Shown: piece by piece, positions 1 through 10,540 of the stretch | How positions within the stretch are numbered: position 1 is the stretch's first letter | How the letters are laid out: each line of letters begins with the position of its first letter | Source: Marasmius tenuissimus | Lineage: Eukaryota > Basidiomycota > Agaricomycetes > Agaricales > Marasmiaceae | Assembly (NCBI GenBank): GCA_029532415.1 | Contig: JAQOTA010000053.1 | Span: 3,286,001 to 3,350,000, forward strand | DNA: 64,000 nucleotides | Direction: 5' to 3' | Position numbers and translations under genes: made by a program | Notes under the pieces: generated by a model | What the model was told of the DNA's origin: nothing | Database searches by the model: none | Seen by the model: the letters and a program-made list of their open reading frames with translations, nothing else

Positions 1-1521
1 GACAGACACGCTCGGCTTGGGAGGGATCGGACATAATGGCATCGTCCGCGCGGGTAGACGATATGACTATGTTTCCGATGTGGATGATGGCTGCGACAAT
101 TCGGAAGAGGTCAAACTGTTCATTTGCGGTGAAGCCCACCACGTCGAGAGCAGACTACAAATTTCATTCAGGTTCCTGCCCCGGAAAGATACCGAGTGCA
201 CTCACCAGCAAGGCTGCCCACTCTTGTCTATCGTCTACACCGTCGATTTCGCGCCGGCTCTTATTGAGATATTCATAGTCCTCAACCCCACCCCCCAGAA
301 GTAATTTCTCTATGACGGGTGTTAGTAGAGGGGAGAGTCGTCGTGGAAGAGTATGCACCTTTCAGCGGCTCCGGACCACCCATGAGTTGATAGAAGACGT
401 GGAAGCTTCGTTCAGCGTCACTTCTAACCACGACCCTGCTCTTTTCCAACAGATACCAATCGATGTTCGCGCCTGCAATGCTTCCGTCTGGGGCGAACAT
501 GATTCGAACAAACTTACCAAAACGACTAGAGTTGTTGTTGCGCTGAGTCTGAGCGTTACCAAACGCTTCGAGAATGGGATTGGCTTGGAGGATCTGCCGT
601 TCAAGAAGACCAAGGCGACCTTTGGCGTTAAGAAATCCGCTTCCAGTCATGGAGGGAGTCGCGACATGATTCCTCTTTGTCGAGTTGCTTCTTGGCAAGC
701 CTATCGAAGGCATGGTAGAATACGATGTCGAGCCAGACAACGTCGGAGATCGAGAATGGGAGGGCGTGGGCGGATGGTGCACATCGGTAGCGATGGCTGC
801 CAGATATTGAATGACTTTCTTCGTGCTTTCGGTCTTCCCCGCTCCAGACTCTCCTCTGCAAAGGAGGCTTGAATGAGTATGAGAAACGTTTGCAAGTTGC
901 GGGAAACGCACGTTATGAGGATACTTTGGTTCTCGCGTTCATCACCCATGTTGACCCACGCGCGTTCGGCGACAGCAAAGATGTGAGGAGGGTTCTCATC
1001 TCGACGTTTGCTCCGATATTGGTGTATTATGGCGTCAGAATACAGCGGGAGGTTCTGGTATGGATTGACTGCAACTAAGAACAGCCCGGAATACGTCTGG
1101 AAGAACTTGTGAGCTCATTGCAGCTACAATAAACGACAGGCACTTGCATATATGGAGCCTGACCCGTATCTCAGCCGAAGATTGTGTACGACGCTAGCCT
1201 CATTCAAGAACGTAAGATCCGCGATATCTTCCACTCGATCAAACTTGGGGGGATTCATCTTCGACAAGGCGTACAGAGGCACTTTTCGAAACTAGACCGG
1301 CCTGTTCAGGGAAGAACAAGATGACAGAGTCAAAGGAAACTTACATCTCCTCCAGCCGCCATTATCACTTCAGCAAACTCTCCATCCTCCTTATTGACCC
1401 AACCTGAAAGATAGCCATCTCGGTCGTCTGGTACCCAAACCCATTTCTTCTCGTTGAATTCTGCCTGAGCCGCAGCAGCCCTTGCAGCCTCCGCGCTTTG
1501 TGAGAGACGAGGTGCGGGCAT
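1..1521 (-). CDS. Class II myosin heavy chain, N-terminal part (partial, runs off left edge)
   Basis: Actin-based motor expected in the contractile ring and cortex. The ATG is at 1521. Exons I can place are 1345-1521, 1148-1291, 912-1096 and from 855 downward, with further exons to the edge. Exon 1 encodes a conventional myosin II N-terminal SH3-like segment ([18 protein letters not shown]). Exon 2 carries [20 protein letters not shown]. The P-loop GESGAGKT is at about 834-853 and switch [10 protein letters not shown] follows in the same exon. Between them, after [13 protein letters not shown], lies a Ser/Pro-rich loop-1 insertion of about 50 residues. The sequence then continues through the motor core ([16 protein letters not shown]) to the edge. 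The second intron (1097-1147) starts with GC instead of GT. The class call rests on the N-terminal motif, since the coiled-coil tail lies outside the window. Confidence 0.9.
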
Positions 1522-2096
1522 GAAGTGGTCGTCTGGTAGGATTCGGTTGTTGACTCAGGCGTGAAAGAAATCAGTTGATGTCTGAATATTGTTGATTACC
1601 GTCAGAGAACGCGTAGCATAGAGGAAGAAGGGGTTTCAAGGAGGCGGTCAGAGAAATTAGGAAGGAGATGAATGGAGAGTGGCCGTTCCCGAATGTCGAT
1701 AGAGCCTTAGGAGGCTTGTGAGGTGGAACAGAGCAAGGCAGACAACTGTCGATGTACATACAACCAACATCTCCCAATTTGGCAATCGATAAGATTCGCA
1801 TGACAGATTAGATTAGATGGGTAAGCCCCTGAGTTCATCTGACTCGCAATGGCCATGGACTTCTACTGATTCAGGCTTGGCAATCGCATTGAAAGACAAG
1901 TACTTGAGCATTGAGCAGCTTGCCCTACCTCAGTCCCTTGAGGGCTCCTTGAATTGTGTACTACATCTAGGGCACAAGTGATTCACCCTGACCCGTTTGC
2001 ATTGAAAGTTGAACGTTGAAACTCAACAGGACTCAACGCGGCAAACGTTACTAGGAAACGTCACGAGTGTGACACATCCCTCTTCGCCTTTCCGCC
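1522..2096. promoter_or_regulatory. Divergent intergenic region between myosin and YKT6
   Basis: These 575 bases separate the start codons of two genes transcribed away from each other, so the region must hold both promoters and 5' UTRs. I see no convincing TATA box and no conserved open frame. The open frame at 1571-1801 on the minus strand has no recognisable similarity and is probably leader sequence. Confidence 0.5.
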
Positions 2097-2881
2097 ATGA
2101 AGATCTACTCCATTTCAGTCATTCTCGCCCCTCCTTCAGGTGCCTCCACTACCCTCAGCAATGCTACGGATCTCTCATCATTCTCGTTCTATCAACGAGG
2201 CTCGGTCGGCGAGTTTATGACCTTCATGTCCAAGACCGTGGCAGAGCGAACACCCCAGGGTCAACGATCAAGTGTCCAGGAAAACAACTACGTAGCTCAT
2301 GTCTATAACCGGGGAGGTGCTGAGCAGCTTGCAGGTTTGTTTTGTACTTCCTCAGCTCACCGCCTCAATCATGCTCAGACAAGTTTGCCCACATCACAGG
2401 CGTCATAATCACCGACCAAGAATACCCAGTTCGCCCAGCATTCTCACTTCTGACCAAACTACTCGACGAATTCACGACCAAAGTTCCGCAATCCCAATTC
2501 AGCAATCCGTCTTCCATATCATTCCCTGATATCAACACATACATCCAGAAGTATCAGGATCCCAGCCAGGCTGATACGATCATGAGGGTACAGCAGGAAT
2601 TAGATGAAACCAAGATTGTATTGGTGCGTTGTAATTTTCCTCTCGCTTTCGCATCCATATCAATTACCGGTGTATGCAGCACAAGACAATCGAATCCGTT
2701 CTACAGCGAGGCGAGAAACTTGACAACCTAGTGGATAGATCCAACGCCCTGTCCGCACAAAGCAAGATGTTCTACAAGACCGCTAAGAAGGTATGTTTTA
2801 CAATCTTGACCCCGCATGCAACCCCACAGCCTCTAACCGCCTCGTTCATCCCAGCAAAACTCTTGTTGCGTCATTATGTGA
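2097..2881 (+). CDS. YKT6: R-SNARE Ykt6 (synaptobrevin homologue), 4 exons, 199 aa
   Basis: Prenylated SNARE acting in Golgi, endosomal, vacuolar and autophagosome fusion. Exons are 2097-2334, 2400-2623, 2680-2790 and 2855-2881, all GT-AG with consistent phases, giving 199 residues (family about 200). Residues 1 to about 130 are a longin domain ([32 protein letters not shown]). The R-SNARE motif follows, with [20 protein letters not shown] and an Arg at the ionic zero layer. The last exon encodes QNSCCVIM: the terminal CVIM is a CaaX box and the preceding Cys is the palmitoylation site. An alternative acceptor at 2378 would add seven in-frame residues (starting DKFAH), but the shorter form matches known Ykt6 proteins better. 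Confidence 0.97.
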
Positions 2882-4057
2882 AGGCAGGACATCGACTTGG
2901 GAGCTGTCACTGCAACTTCGCAACTACTATCTCCGGATCTCGTACTTTACATACCTGCAACGGACTTGCATCGGATCTCACCCTATAATCTAGCCTCTAT
3001 TCTGCTTTGATGCGAGCGCAGACTGAGCTTTGAAGTTGCACGGCATGACTGCCAATACTGGCGATAGCCTTCATCACGCATTTGTACTAGCAATGGCGGG
3101 CCAAAGAGCACATCGGGTGGCTGGGCGATCACGGATATCTCGCTTCCATCAATTCTCCTCCCCGCTGACGAACCGTCAAATAACCTAAGGGCCCATTTCA
3201 GGTCGCAGAGGCGGTGGTTCAAAGTCGCCGTGGTGTGCAAACATTCAGATCAGTCACATATCAAAAGTGCTGTGGTGACCATCCCGTGTAAACTTCCGTG
3301 TTGGAAATATCCCGAATCCTGTCCTCCATGATAATCATGATTTCCCTCCCGTAGACCCTTTTTCATGTGTGGTTCTCAGCGAGGCGCTGTGGGCCGGTGG
3401 TAGGCTGTGCTCTGATAGCCATGGTGCGTTGAAGATGGAAAATAGGTGAGCGTTCCCTTTAGCACTATTCCCTCCGCCTCTATCGGTTGATCGAGTGCTC
3501 AGGGTGCCTCTAGACTCCCGGCGACCTCCTCAATGTCTTGCGGTCAATTGCACTAACGAAACCTTCCAGGCCAAGGCGACCAGGGTCACGTATGTACGAT
3601 AACTTTATTGTTCGTGTCTATCTACTACCCACACAGCAATTATGTTGCAGATCGGTCAGAGCTTGACAGACAATTGATCTCTCAAGCTTCAGGAACGGCT
3701 GCAGATGATAGATTGAATAACCACTACTCGGAGGTTAGTTGCGACCGGGCACTCGGCTGCAAGAACTATGTTGTGTGATTTCTACTCCATAATGTCCTTG
3801 TATTTCCCCGCTCTCCGTTCACAATCAGTAGTAGACGTGCCGTACGCCATACAGTAAGAACACTAATACGCGCTAGTACTCGTTCCATCGATAGAACCGG
3901 CAGTGACGTTCAAACTTGTTCGTGATTTGAATCAGCTTCTTTACCATCACCATCATCATCATGCCAGGCATGCCCCGAGCCTTTAAATACGCCACGGGCT
4001 CCCGCAGTTCACCCTATTCTTTCCCTTCCCCATCCCAGATCAAGATAATACTTTAAC
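2882..4057. other. Intergenic region between YKT6 and the dioxygenase gene
   Basis: These 1,176 bases show no convincing gene on either strand. The minus-strand open frame at 2983-3240 has no recognisable motif. The right end is the promoter of the dioxygenase gene. It holds a run of CAT triplets at about 3947-3963, a short palindrome around 3961-3973 and a TATA-like TTTAAATA at about 3982-3989. Confidence 0.6.
3982..4057 (+). promoter_or_regulatory. Core promoter and leader of the dioxygenase gene
   Basis: A TTTAAATA box lies about 70 bases upstream of the ATG at 4058 and is followed by a pyrimidine-rich stretch (about 4013-4036) that looks like a fungal transcription start region. This is inference from position and composition. 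Confidence 0.5.
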
Positions 4058-7000
4058 ATGGACACCCTCAAGAAGCAACTTCACCAGAGCCTTAAGGCTA
4101 AAGACCTGCACAAAATTGCATCAGGCCTTGAGGATATAGTCGAGCTTGCTCAACTTCTCCCGCCCACAGATTGGGTATGTTGCTCGCTACGTTTTGTGGA
4201 CTAAAGACTGATTGATTCCATAGAAAGCATACTGGAATGTGCTCTCTCACAATGACTCCATTAATGACCGATACCTTTTCGTGAGTATCTCGCGATAGTG
4301 AAAGTCAATAGGATTGCTGATCACTATGCTTTCAGCTTGAAAAGATTCTGGTCCTCATGTCACGTCTCGGTGACTCTAAGCAAGATTCACCAGGCCTCCG
4401 GAAAGTGGGTGAAGAGATCGAGGAATTCATGATTGACTTGTGTAGGTCTTTTCTTGGCGTGTTCTTGGATTCATGTTCACGAAGCGGGTTTCAAGTGTAC
4501 AAGGATCTTCCTCACCCTCCCAGCGCCTACTTGAGCAACTTGACTGGAAACACGCCACCACCGGCTGCAGCTGGAGGTTCCATCAGTTACGCGTCCCGAT
4601 CTAGCGATGGGAGCGGGTACAATCCTTTGTTCCCCAGCCTCGGCAAAGCGGGAACTCCTTATGCACGCTCTGTTTCGTCGACCAAATTCCCTCCGCTCTC
4701 TAGCTTGCCTGATCCGAGCCTCGTATTCGACACCTTGTTGAAGCGGGAGAAGTTCGTCGAGCACCCTGGAGGTGTATCAAGTTTGTTCTTCGCTTTCGCC
4801 GACTTGGTGATTCACAGCATCTTCAACACGAACGTCCGAGAACCGACCTTGAATGACTCGAGCAGTTATCTGGATTTGAGCATTCTTTATGGGAGCTCGG
4901 ATGCTCAGGTCCAGAAAGTGAGGAGGAAGGACGGAACGGGCAGGCTTTGGGACGACGTGTTTGCGGATAGTCGACTTATGCTTATGCCACCTGCGACTTG
5001 TGCGCTGTTGGTGTTGCTATGTCGCAATCACAATGTGAGTACTTTTGGTCGTCATATTCGGGCACTTTCTTTCCGGTGTGGTCTTGCTGATATCCTTGCC
5101 GTCATACAGTACATCGCGGATAGGATCTATCTCATCAACGAACGGAGGGCTTACAAAAAACCACAAGAGCTTTCGGACGAACAACGGAAAGCACAGGATG
5201 AAGAAATCTTCCAACGAGCGCGGCTAGTCAATTCCGGATATTTCGTACAAATCATTCTGGGAGGTGAGCACTAGATCCCATTGGTATCGCATTGAGGGGG
5301 AGTGGCATTGATTTTGGTGGCAGATTACGTCGGTGCTATTCTTGGTCAAGTCCGCGATGGCCAGGATTGGAGGTTGAATCCTCTCCTTGAGATGCGACAA
5401 GTCAACCACGAGTGGGCACCACGGGGAGAAGGGAACGTGATCTCTATCGAATTCAATCTCCTCTATCGATGGCATGCTACACTTTCACAAGAGGATGAGA
5501 GGTGGACGGAAAAAGTATTTAAAGAGTATCTTGGGGAGGACGACCTATCACAGGTGAGAATAGGCTTATCAGAAACCTTCCAGGCGCTGATGTTCTGATC
5601 TGATCTCATCCTATGGATAGGTTGACCCGAAGCAATTCCATGTCGCCGCAGGTAAAGCGCTAAGACAGCCTGATGACCCCAGAGAATGGTCGTTCGAGGG
5701 GTAAGTGTTATATACATCAGCAGTTTCGCTATCTAATTCTCATCCCGGGCTCCCAGACTGGAACGTGTCGATGGCAAATTCAAAGATGAGGATCTGGCAC
5801 GGATACTGATGGACGCAACTGAGTATCGGGCGGGAGCATTCAAGGCGAGGGGAATCCCGGAAGCATTAAAGGTGGTCGAGGTTCTCGGTATTGAACGTGC
5901 GAGGCAGTGGGGGACTTGTTCGGTAAGCGAATCTATCTTCAATCTTTCTTTCCATGTTTTGTTTATCTGACTTGTCTACAACTCTCCAGTTGAACGAGTT
6001 CAGGAAGTTCATGGGGCTCAAACGTGAGTTTAGGCGTCTCCAAGTTGCCATACTCTCGTTCATGAACCACATTCACAGCATATACATCCTTCGAGGAATG
6101 GAACAGGGACAAGGATGTTGCGGTATGCTCATGCCAATCTATTATCATCTTACATTATTGATTGTGAACTTCCTGCAGAACACAGCGCGTTCGCTCTACA
6201 AGGACATCAATAACCTCGAGCTCTACGTGCGCCATTTGACCTTCATCTCGTACATAGCCCTCATCAATCAAATAGGTCGGTCTACAAGCCGAAGAAGCCA
6301 AAGAACCTGGGCCCGGTGCAGGCTTGTGTCCTGGATACACCATTTCCCGAGCCATTCTCGCAGATGCCGTTTGCCTCACTCGCGGGGACCGATATCTGAC
6401 AGTAGACTTCACGCGTAAGCCCCTCCACTGCTTGGCATAGCGAACCACTGGTGCTGACGCGCCCCCCGGGTAGCGTTTAACTTGACAACTTGGGGATACG
6501 AAGACTGCCAGTTCAACCCACAAGACGGGTCATATGGAGGAATGCTAACCAAATTGCTCTTCCGCACGTTGCCCGACCAATACACACCTGGCTCGGCGTA
6601 TGCACATTTCCCATTCTTGGACCCCGTGTATATGAAAGCTGAGTTGGGGAAGCGGGACGCTAAGGAAAAGACGCAAGTCAGAGGGAAATATACATGGGAC
6701 AGGCCAGGAAAGGCGGTGGAGACGAAGACGGTGACGGGATATCGGGAGGTGCAGGAGGTGATGGCCGCTACAGGGAGATTGTTTGTGGACGGGAGTGAGT
6801 CGAGGTTGAAAAGAATTTTGGGCCATGGTGTGCCAGAGCTTGATTTCGTGAGTGTGATCAGATCTCTCTTGTCTTTCTCGTCCCTGAGCGTTTTGGCTCT
6901 TGATGCTCACTGCAGGTCCAAAAACACCTCATCGCTCATAAAGACAAATGGGCAAACCACTTCGCTAGTTCGATTGACGAGCTGTTACAGGCTCGAGCCA

Positions 7001-8414
7001 TTAAACATGTCGGGAAGAATGTGCGAAGCGTGGACATTGTCAGGGACGTGCTAAACGTGTTACCGGTGAGGTGGGTCTGCCGGATGATAGTAAGTTCTCT
7101 CCACTTGATATATCCCAACCTGGGCGCTTTCACGGAGCATTCAGTTGACTTGGCTCGTTCGTATCTAGGCGGGACTTCCAGTCTCGAGTGAACCGAGCCC
7201 GGCCCCAATACCGACGAAACTCACGGAAGGGGAATATTGTCGCAAGTTCCAGGATGTGTGCCAGTGAGTACCCTTCAATGTCCCATCTAACTGTAAGAGC
7301 CTGACTGGTGTCAACTTTCAAGATATGCTTTCCTTGACCTCGATTACTACAATGACTGGCAGCTCAGGGAGAGCTCGATTGCGATGTATAAGAAGATGAA
7401 GGAGGAGGTCACGAAGGACTTCGCTGCGTTTGATTCAGTGGTAAGCACAAAGATAGCAAAGCCTCTTCACTGGTATAACGTGGATTTTTGGGCGGCAGAT
7501 CAAGGACACCTATAACAGCTTCCTATCGTATGACTCACAAGACTATAGCCGTGAATTCCTCAAACAGCTCTGGGCGGATCGGGGAGCGGCTGACGCAGCG
7601 ACCTTGGCGGACGCGCTATTTTGTGAGGTGTTACCGACAGCTGCGCATTTCTCGCAGGCGTTGGCGCATGCTGTGGATTACTATCTTGGGGATGGGGAGG
7701 AGAGAAAGAAAGAGCGAGAGGAGCTGTCGAAGCTGGCCATGGAACATGGGGTCGAGGCTCGGGCTATGGTCGTTAAAATGATCTATAAGGCGCTTGGTGG
7801 GTGTTTCCCTTCACTGTAGACGGGCAACTTACAAATGGCTTGCGCCTCTAGCGGCCAACCCACCGATCAGCGGGACATTCTTGACGGCCTTAAGAGATTC
7901 ACACGGCGTGAAGGCAGGAGAAAGAGTATTTGTCAGTTTGAGGCCGGATGTGAGTGTTTGCCTTCGCGTAGGATTCAATCTGGCTTACAGATCATCATAA
8001 CTTCTGTTTGTACAGGAAGAGCAAGTCGAGCATCCCAATCTCGGTCTAGGCTCGCACGGCCTTTTGCTTAAACCGCTTTTCGAATTGGTACAGTGCTGTC
8101 TTGACCATAGGCTTCTCTTGAGTCTGATACTATCCCTCCTGTATAGATCGCTCCTCAAGTCCTAGGCATCATCCTCGGACTTCCCGGTCTCCAGCGTGCT
8201 CAAGGGGAATCGGGGAAGTTCAACAAGTTTGAGGAAGACTTCAGGGGAGTTCCGCTACAGCAATATGTGACCTACGATGGAGGTGTTTCACCGTTCCCAG
8301 ATTCCTTAGTTATTCAGGTCAGTGGCTTGTCTGATTGTGGCGCTCCTGGGTTGTGCAGGTCCAAGTTGTGAAGAAATGGTGCTGACTTTGCTTTGTGGGT
8401 AGTACACCGTTTGA
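4058..8414 (+). CDS. Ppo/linoleate diol synthase family fatty acid dioxygenase with degenerate P450 half, 21 exons, about 1041 aa
   Basis: Haem peroxidase-like dioxygenase that oxygenates linoleic or oleic acid to hydroperoxides (psi-factor oxylipins). Exons: 4058-4174, 4224-4280, 4336-4441, 4496-5034, 5110-5263, 5324-5553, 5621-5700, 5757-5922, 5990-6023, 6079-6122, 6179-6226, 6276-6414, 6474-6847, 6916-7089, 7169-7263, 7323-7440, 7499-7796, 7852-7949, 8016-8087, 8147-8317 and 8403-8414; phases agree throughout. Dioxygenase half: distal His near residue 200 (DLVIHSIFNTN), the NHNYIAD motif near 272, catalytic Tyr about 372 and proximal His about 375 in YRWHAT, almost the positions known for PpoA. 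In the C-terminal P450 half, the motif normally containing the haem-thiolate Cys reads GLGSHGLLLKP (about 967-977), with Leu where Cys is expected. I also see no ExxR in the preceding helix region. Inference: a dioxygenase without diol synthase activity, as in PpoC. The oxygenation position cannot be told from sequence alone. Confidence 0.93.
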
Positions 8415-8732
8415 AAAGCCCTGGATACACGCGTAATTGAACATTTGTAAAGAAAAAAAAGGGAGCAATCGCATTATACATGGTGACCTGTTGCAATCAA
8501 TCTGGTATGAGGGACTTTATTGAACAAAATCAACAATAGTTGTGAGAGATGACACTATTGACCCAGGACGGGGTGATCATCGCCCTTGTTCGGGTGAATT
8601 CCAACCTTTCACCCGATATCGGGGTGAAACAGCTCGGCAGTATCACCCGCCCCTTCGAGTGGTGGGAGGCAAACCCTGCCAACTCCGCGTGTCATTACCT
8701 AATACAGATCTGGCCAAGTTAGCGGCAAATTT
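8415..8732. other. Region 3' of the dioxygenase gene
   Basis: It holds the 3' UTR of the dioxygenase gene (A-rich stretch at about 8451-8462) and, near 8570-8635, several imperfect copies of a GGTGAA/TTCACC motif. I see no gene. Confidence 0.5.
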
Positions 8733-9339
8733 GGTACTGACCTATTTCAATCAATTTGGATGTCACACGTCACACCCCCCTCAGTATCCGAATTTTTTTC
8801 GGATGGTCACTACAGTCACGGCACAAACTGATGCAACTTCCAAATGGGGATTTGGCTCCGGACGCAGGGGATTCACTAGGATCCTGTGTTGACCTCGTTT
8901 GAAAAACCACTCACGAGAAATCCTCTATTGTGCAAGCTCGTATGATGGATCTGAGTCTACTCCCAGAAAATAGTAGAGCCTCTACGTCTCCCCGGACATT
9001 TCCATATATGGTAGTTGCATCAGTTTGTGCCGTGACTGTAGGTCACAGGGGGGTCATCCAAAATGTTCCCAAATGTGACAAGATTTCGGGCGGCCCACAA
9101 AGCCAGGGAATCAGACTTTCTGCCATTTTTGGGCCTGAAGCTGGTGTATTCTGCAAATTCTGACCGGTGGCAGCTGTTAGCCGCCATGATTCTCCCTCGG
9201 CCTACTGAGTTCCTTACAGTTCCATACAAAATTTCCGCTGGTGTCACTGGTCACCAACCTGCCATCCCAATTCATGCCAGAAAAATTTTCGGTCACACGG
9301 GAAACCCCATCCGAATTGATTGTGAAATAGGTCAGTACC
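8733..9339. repeat. Foldback element with nested inverted repeats
   Basis: Segment 8733-8762 is an imperfect reverse complement of 9308-9339 (about 30 bases with two or three differences). Segment 8808-8838 is a near-perfect reverse complement of 9013-9042. The two pairs are nested, so the 0.6-kb stretch could fold into a long hairpin. It has no credible coding capacity. It fits a non-autonomous foldback or MITE-like element. I could not define exact ends or a target duplication. Confidence 0.6.
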
Positions 9340-9434
9340 TTCAGAAAACATTCCTCAAATACACATTCCCTCGTGCAGGAGCAACAGAAAAACTCATACT
9401 TTGGGTACCCTAGATACTTTGAAGTATTTATGTG

Positions 9435-9809
9435 TTAAATTAACAGTAAATATAGTATAAAACAAGGGTAGAATGTAGGGCAAAGGCTAAGTAAATTTAT
9501 GGTCATCTCTACTGTGTTACAACTCTTGACATATAAGCCCAAATACTTGATGGAATACTTTCTAGGTATCCAAGTAGCAACTAGAGACCTCCACTGGTGC
9601 TCTTTCTGTGTTGCTTGACCCCACTTGAGGACATAAACCACCCCCTTCTCATGACTCACCCAGTGAGCCTTCCCACGCGCGTTGAGATGGTTTGCTGCCG
9701 CTTGGTAGGTCATTTTCCCCTTGCTACTTGTACTAGACATGCTATAACTCATCATGATGAAAGATAACACATCAAAAACATACTGAAAAGTGAGATTGAA
9801 GGCTGACAT
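9435..9809 (-). CDS. Hypothetical protein, 124 aa, unrecognised
   Basis: Open frame with a genuine ATG at 9809. The central part (KGKMTYQAAANHLNARGKA, then HWVSHEKGVVYVLKWGQA) has ordinary soluble-protein composition, while both ends are hydrophobic. I recognise no domain. It lies between the foldback repeat and the first Copia LTR, in repeat-rich surroundings. It may be a fragment of a larger element or a chance open frame. Confidence 0.25.
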   Translation of the reverse strand: MSAFNLTFQYVFDVLSFIMMSYSMSSTSSKGKMTYQAAANHLNARGKAHWVSHEKGVVYVLKWGQATQKEHQWRSLVATWIPRKYSIKYLGLYVKSCNTVEMTINLLSLCPTFYPCFILYLLLI

Positions 9810-9919
9810 GATGTGCAGACATGCCTGTGTAGCTTAGGTAAGCCTTTTTCTCCCCATCAAATCGTGTCTTACTTTTCCAGCATGTCTGGCCACATTACTA
9901 CTTGTTTTAGGGTTATTTT

Positions 9920-10240
9920 TGTTGAATCCGTGGACTATTATTAGATCCCGGTATATCCGAAGTCCCGGTTCATACTTCCCGCCATTGTATTATGTGGGAC
10001 AATGCATTCGCTATTGTTCTATTCTTCATTGTTCATTATGCTCATATGTACAATTTCTATTGTTGTCCCTATATGGTAACTCTATTGTATCTTCATGTAT
10101 ATAAGCTCGTAGTTCTCTACCTGAATCTACAGTGTGCTTGAGCTTCTACGTCTTGCCTCTATCTCTCTAAACTCCTCTCTGGTAAGTAGTAGTGTAGCCA
10201 TGTTGTAGTCCTCTGCGCTAGGCGTCATGCCGGCTCATCA
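9920..10240 (+). repeat. 5' LTR of family-1 Copia copy A
   Basis: 321 bp, TGTTGAATCC...GGCTCATCA. It contains TATATAAG near 10097-10104, likely the promoter TATA box. Confidence 0.93.
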
Positions 10241-10253
10241 GGTTATGGGCCCC
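10241..10253 (+). promoter_or_regulatory. Primer binding site, half-tRNA type
   Basis: GGTTATGGGCCCC directly follows the LTR. It is complementary to GGGCCCATAACC, the anticodon stem-loop of eukaryotic initiator tRNA-Met, not to a tRNA 3' CCA end. This is the priming mode known for Drosophila copia and yeast Ty5. Confidence 0.8.
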
Positions 10254-10540
10254 AGTTAGCCCGACTACAATGATGAGCGCCTTGATGGCTGCTGTCAGCA
10301 ACGAGTACCCCTAGGCTGCTGTCATCGGCCAGCTAGGCTAGACCTGCATGTTGCTATTGACCTCTTAATTGAGTAGTTGATCTATGGCATTGATGTACGT
10401 CCTTCGACGACATTGGATCTAAAGGATCCAATGCTCCTCGTTGAGCATAGCGCCTTGATGGCTGCTCCCTGTGTTGATCAGACGCATGCTGATGCTGTCT
10501 TTTCTAGATCCAACACCAAACCTCTCAACCTCTTACTACC

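Noticed and set aside
1571..1801. Small protein upstream of the myosin gene
   Set aside because: No recognisable motif, and it lies in the expected promoter and 5' UTR.
2983..3240. Minus-strand 85-codon gene between YKT6 and the dioxygenase
   Set aside because: No recognisable domain, no convincing ATG context and no splice partners found on either side.
4442..4495. Read-through of the exon 3/4 boundary of the dioxygenase as coding sequence
   Set aside because: The frame is open, but removing this 54-base GT-AG intron restores the conserved LLYKDLPHPP sequence, so I treat it as an intron.
8542..9413. Two 116-codon frames and one 77-codon frame in the foldback repeat
   Set aside because: They overlap the inverted repeats, have odd composition and no recognisable similarity, and are better explained by the repeat.
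9919..10104. A 61-residue open frame repeated in every family-1 LTR (also near 15928, 23228 and 40170)
   Set aside because: It lies wholly inside the LTR, is cut off by the LTR sequence itself and has no protein-like features. It recurs only because the LTRs are copies.
10241..10253. Fragment of an initiator tRNA gene
   Set aside because: Only 12-13 bases match the anticodon arm, always directly inside a Copia 5' LTR. It is a primer binding site, not a tRNA gene.
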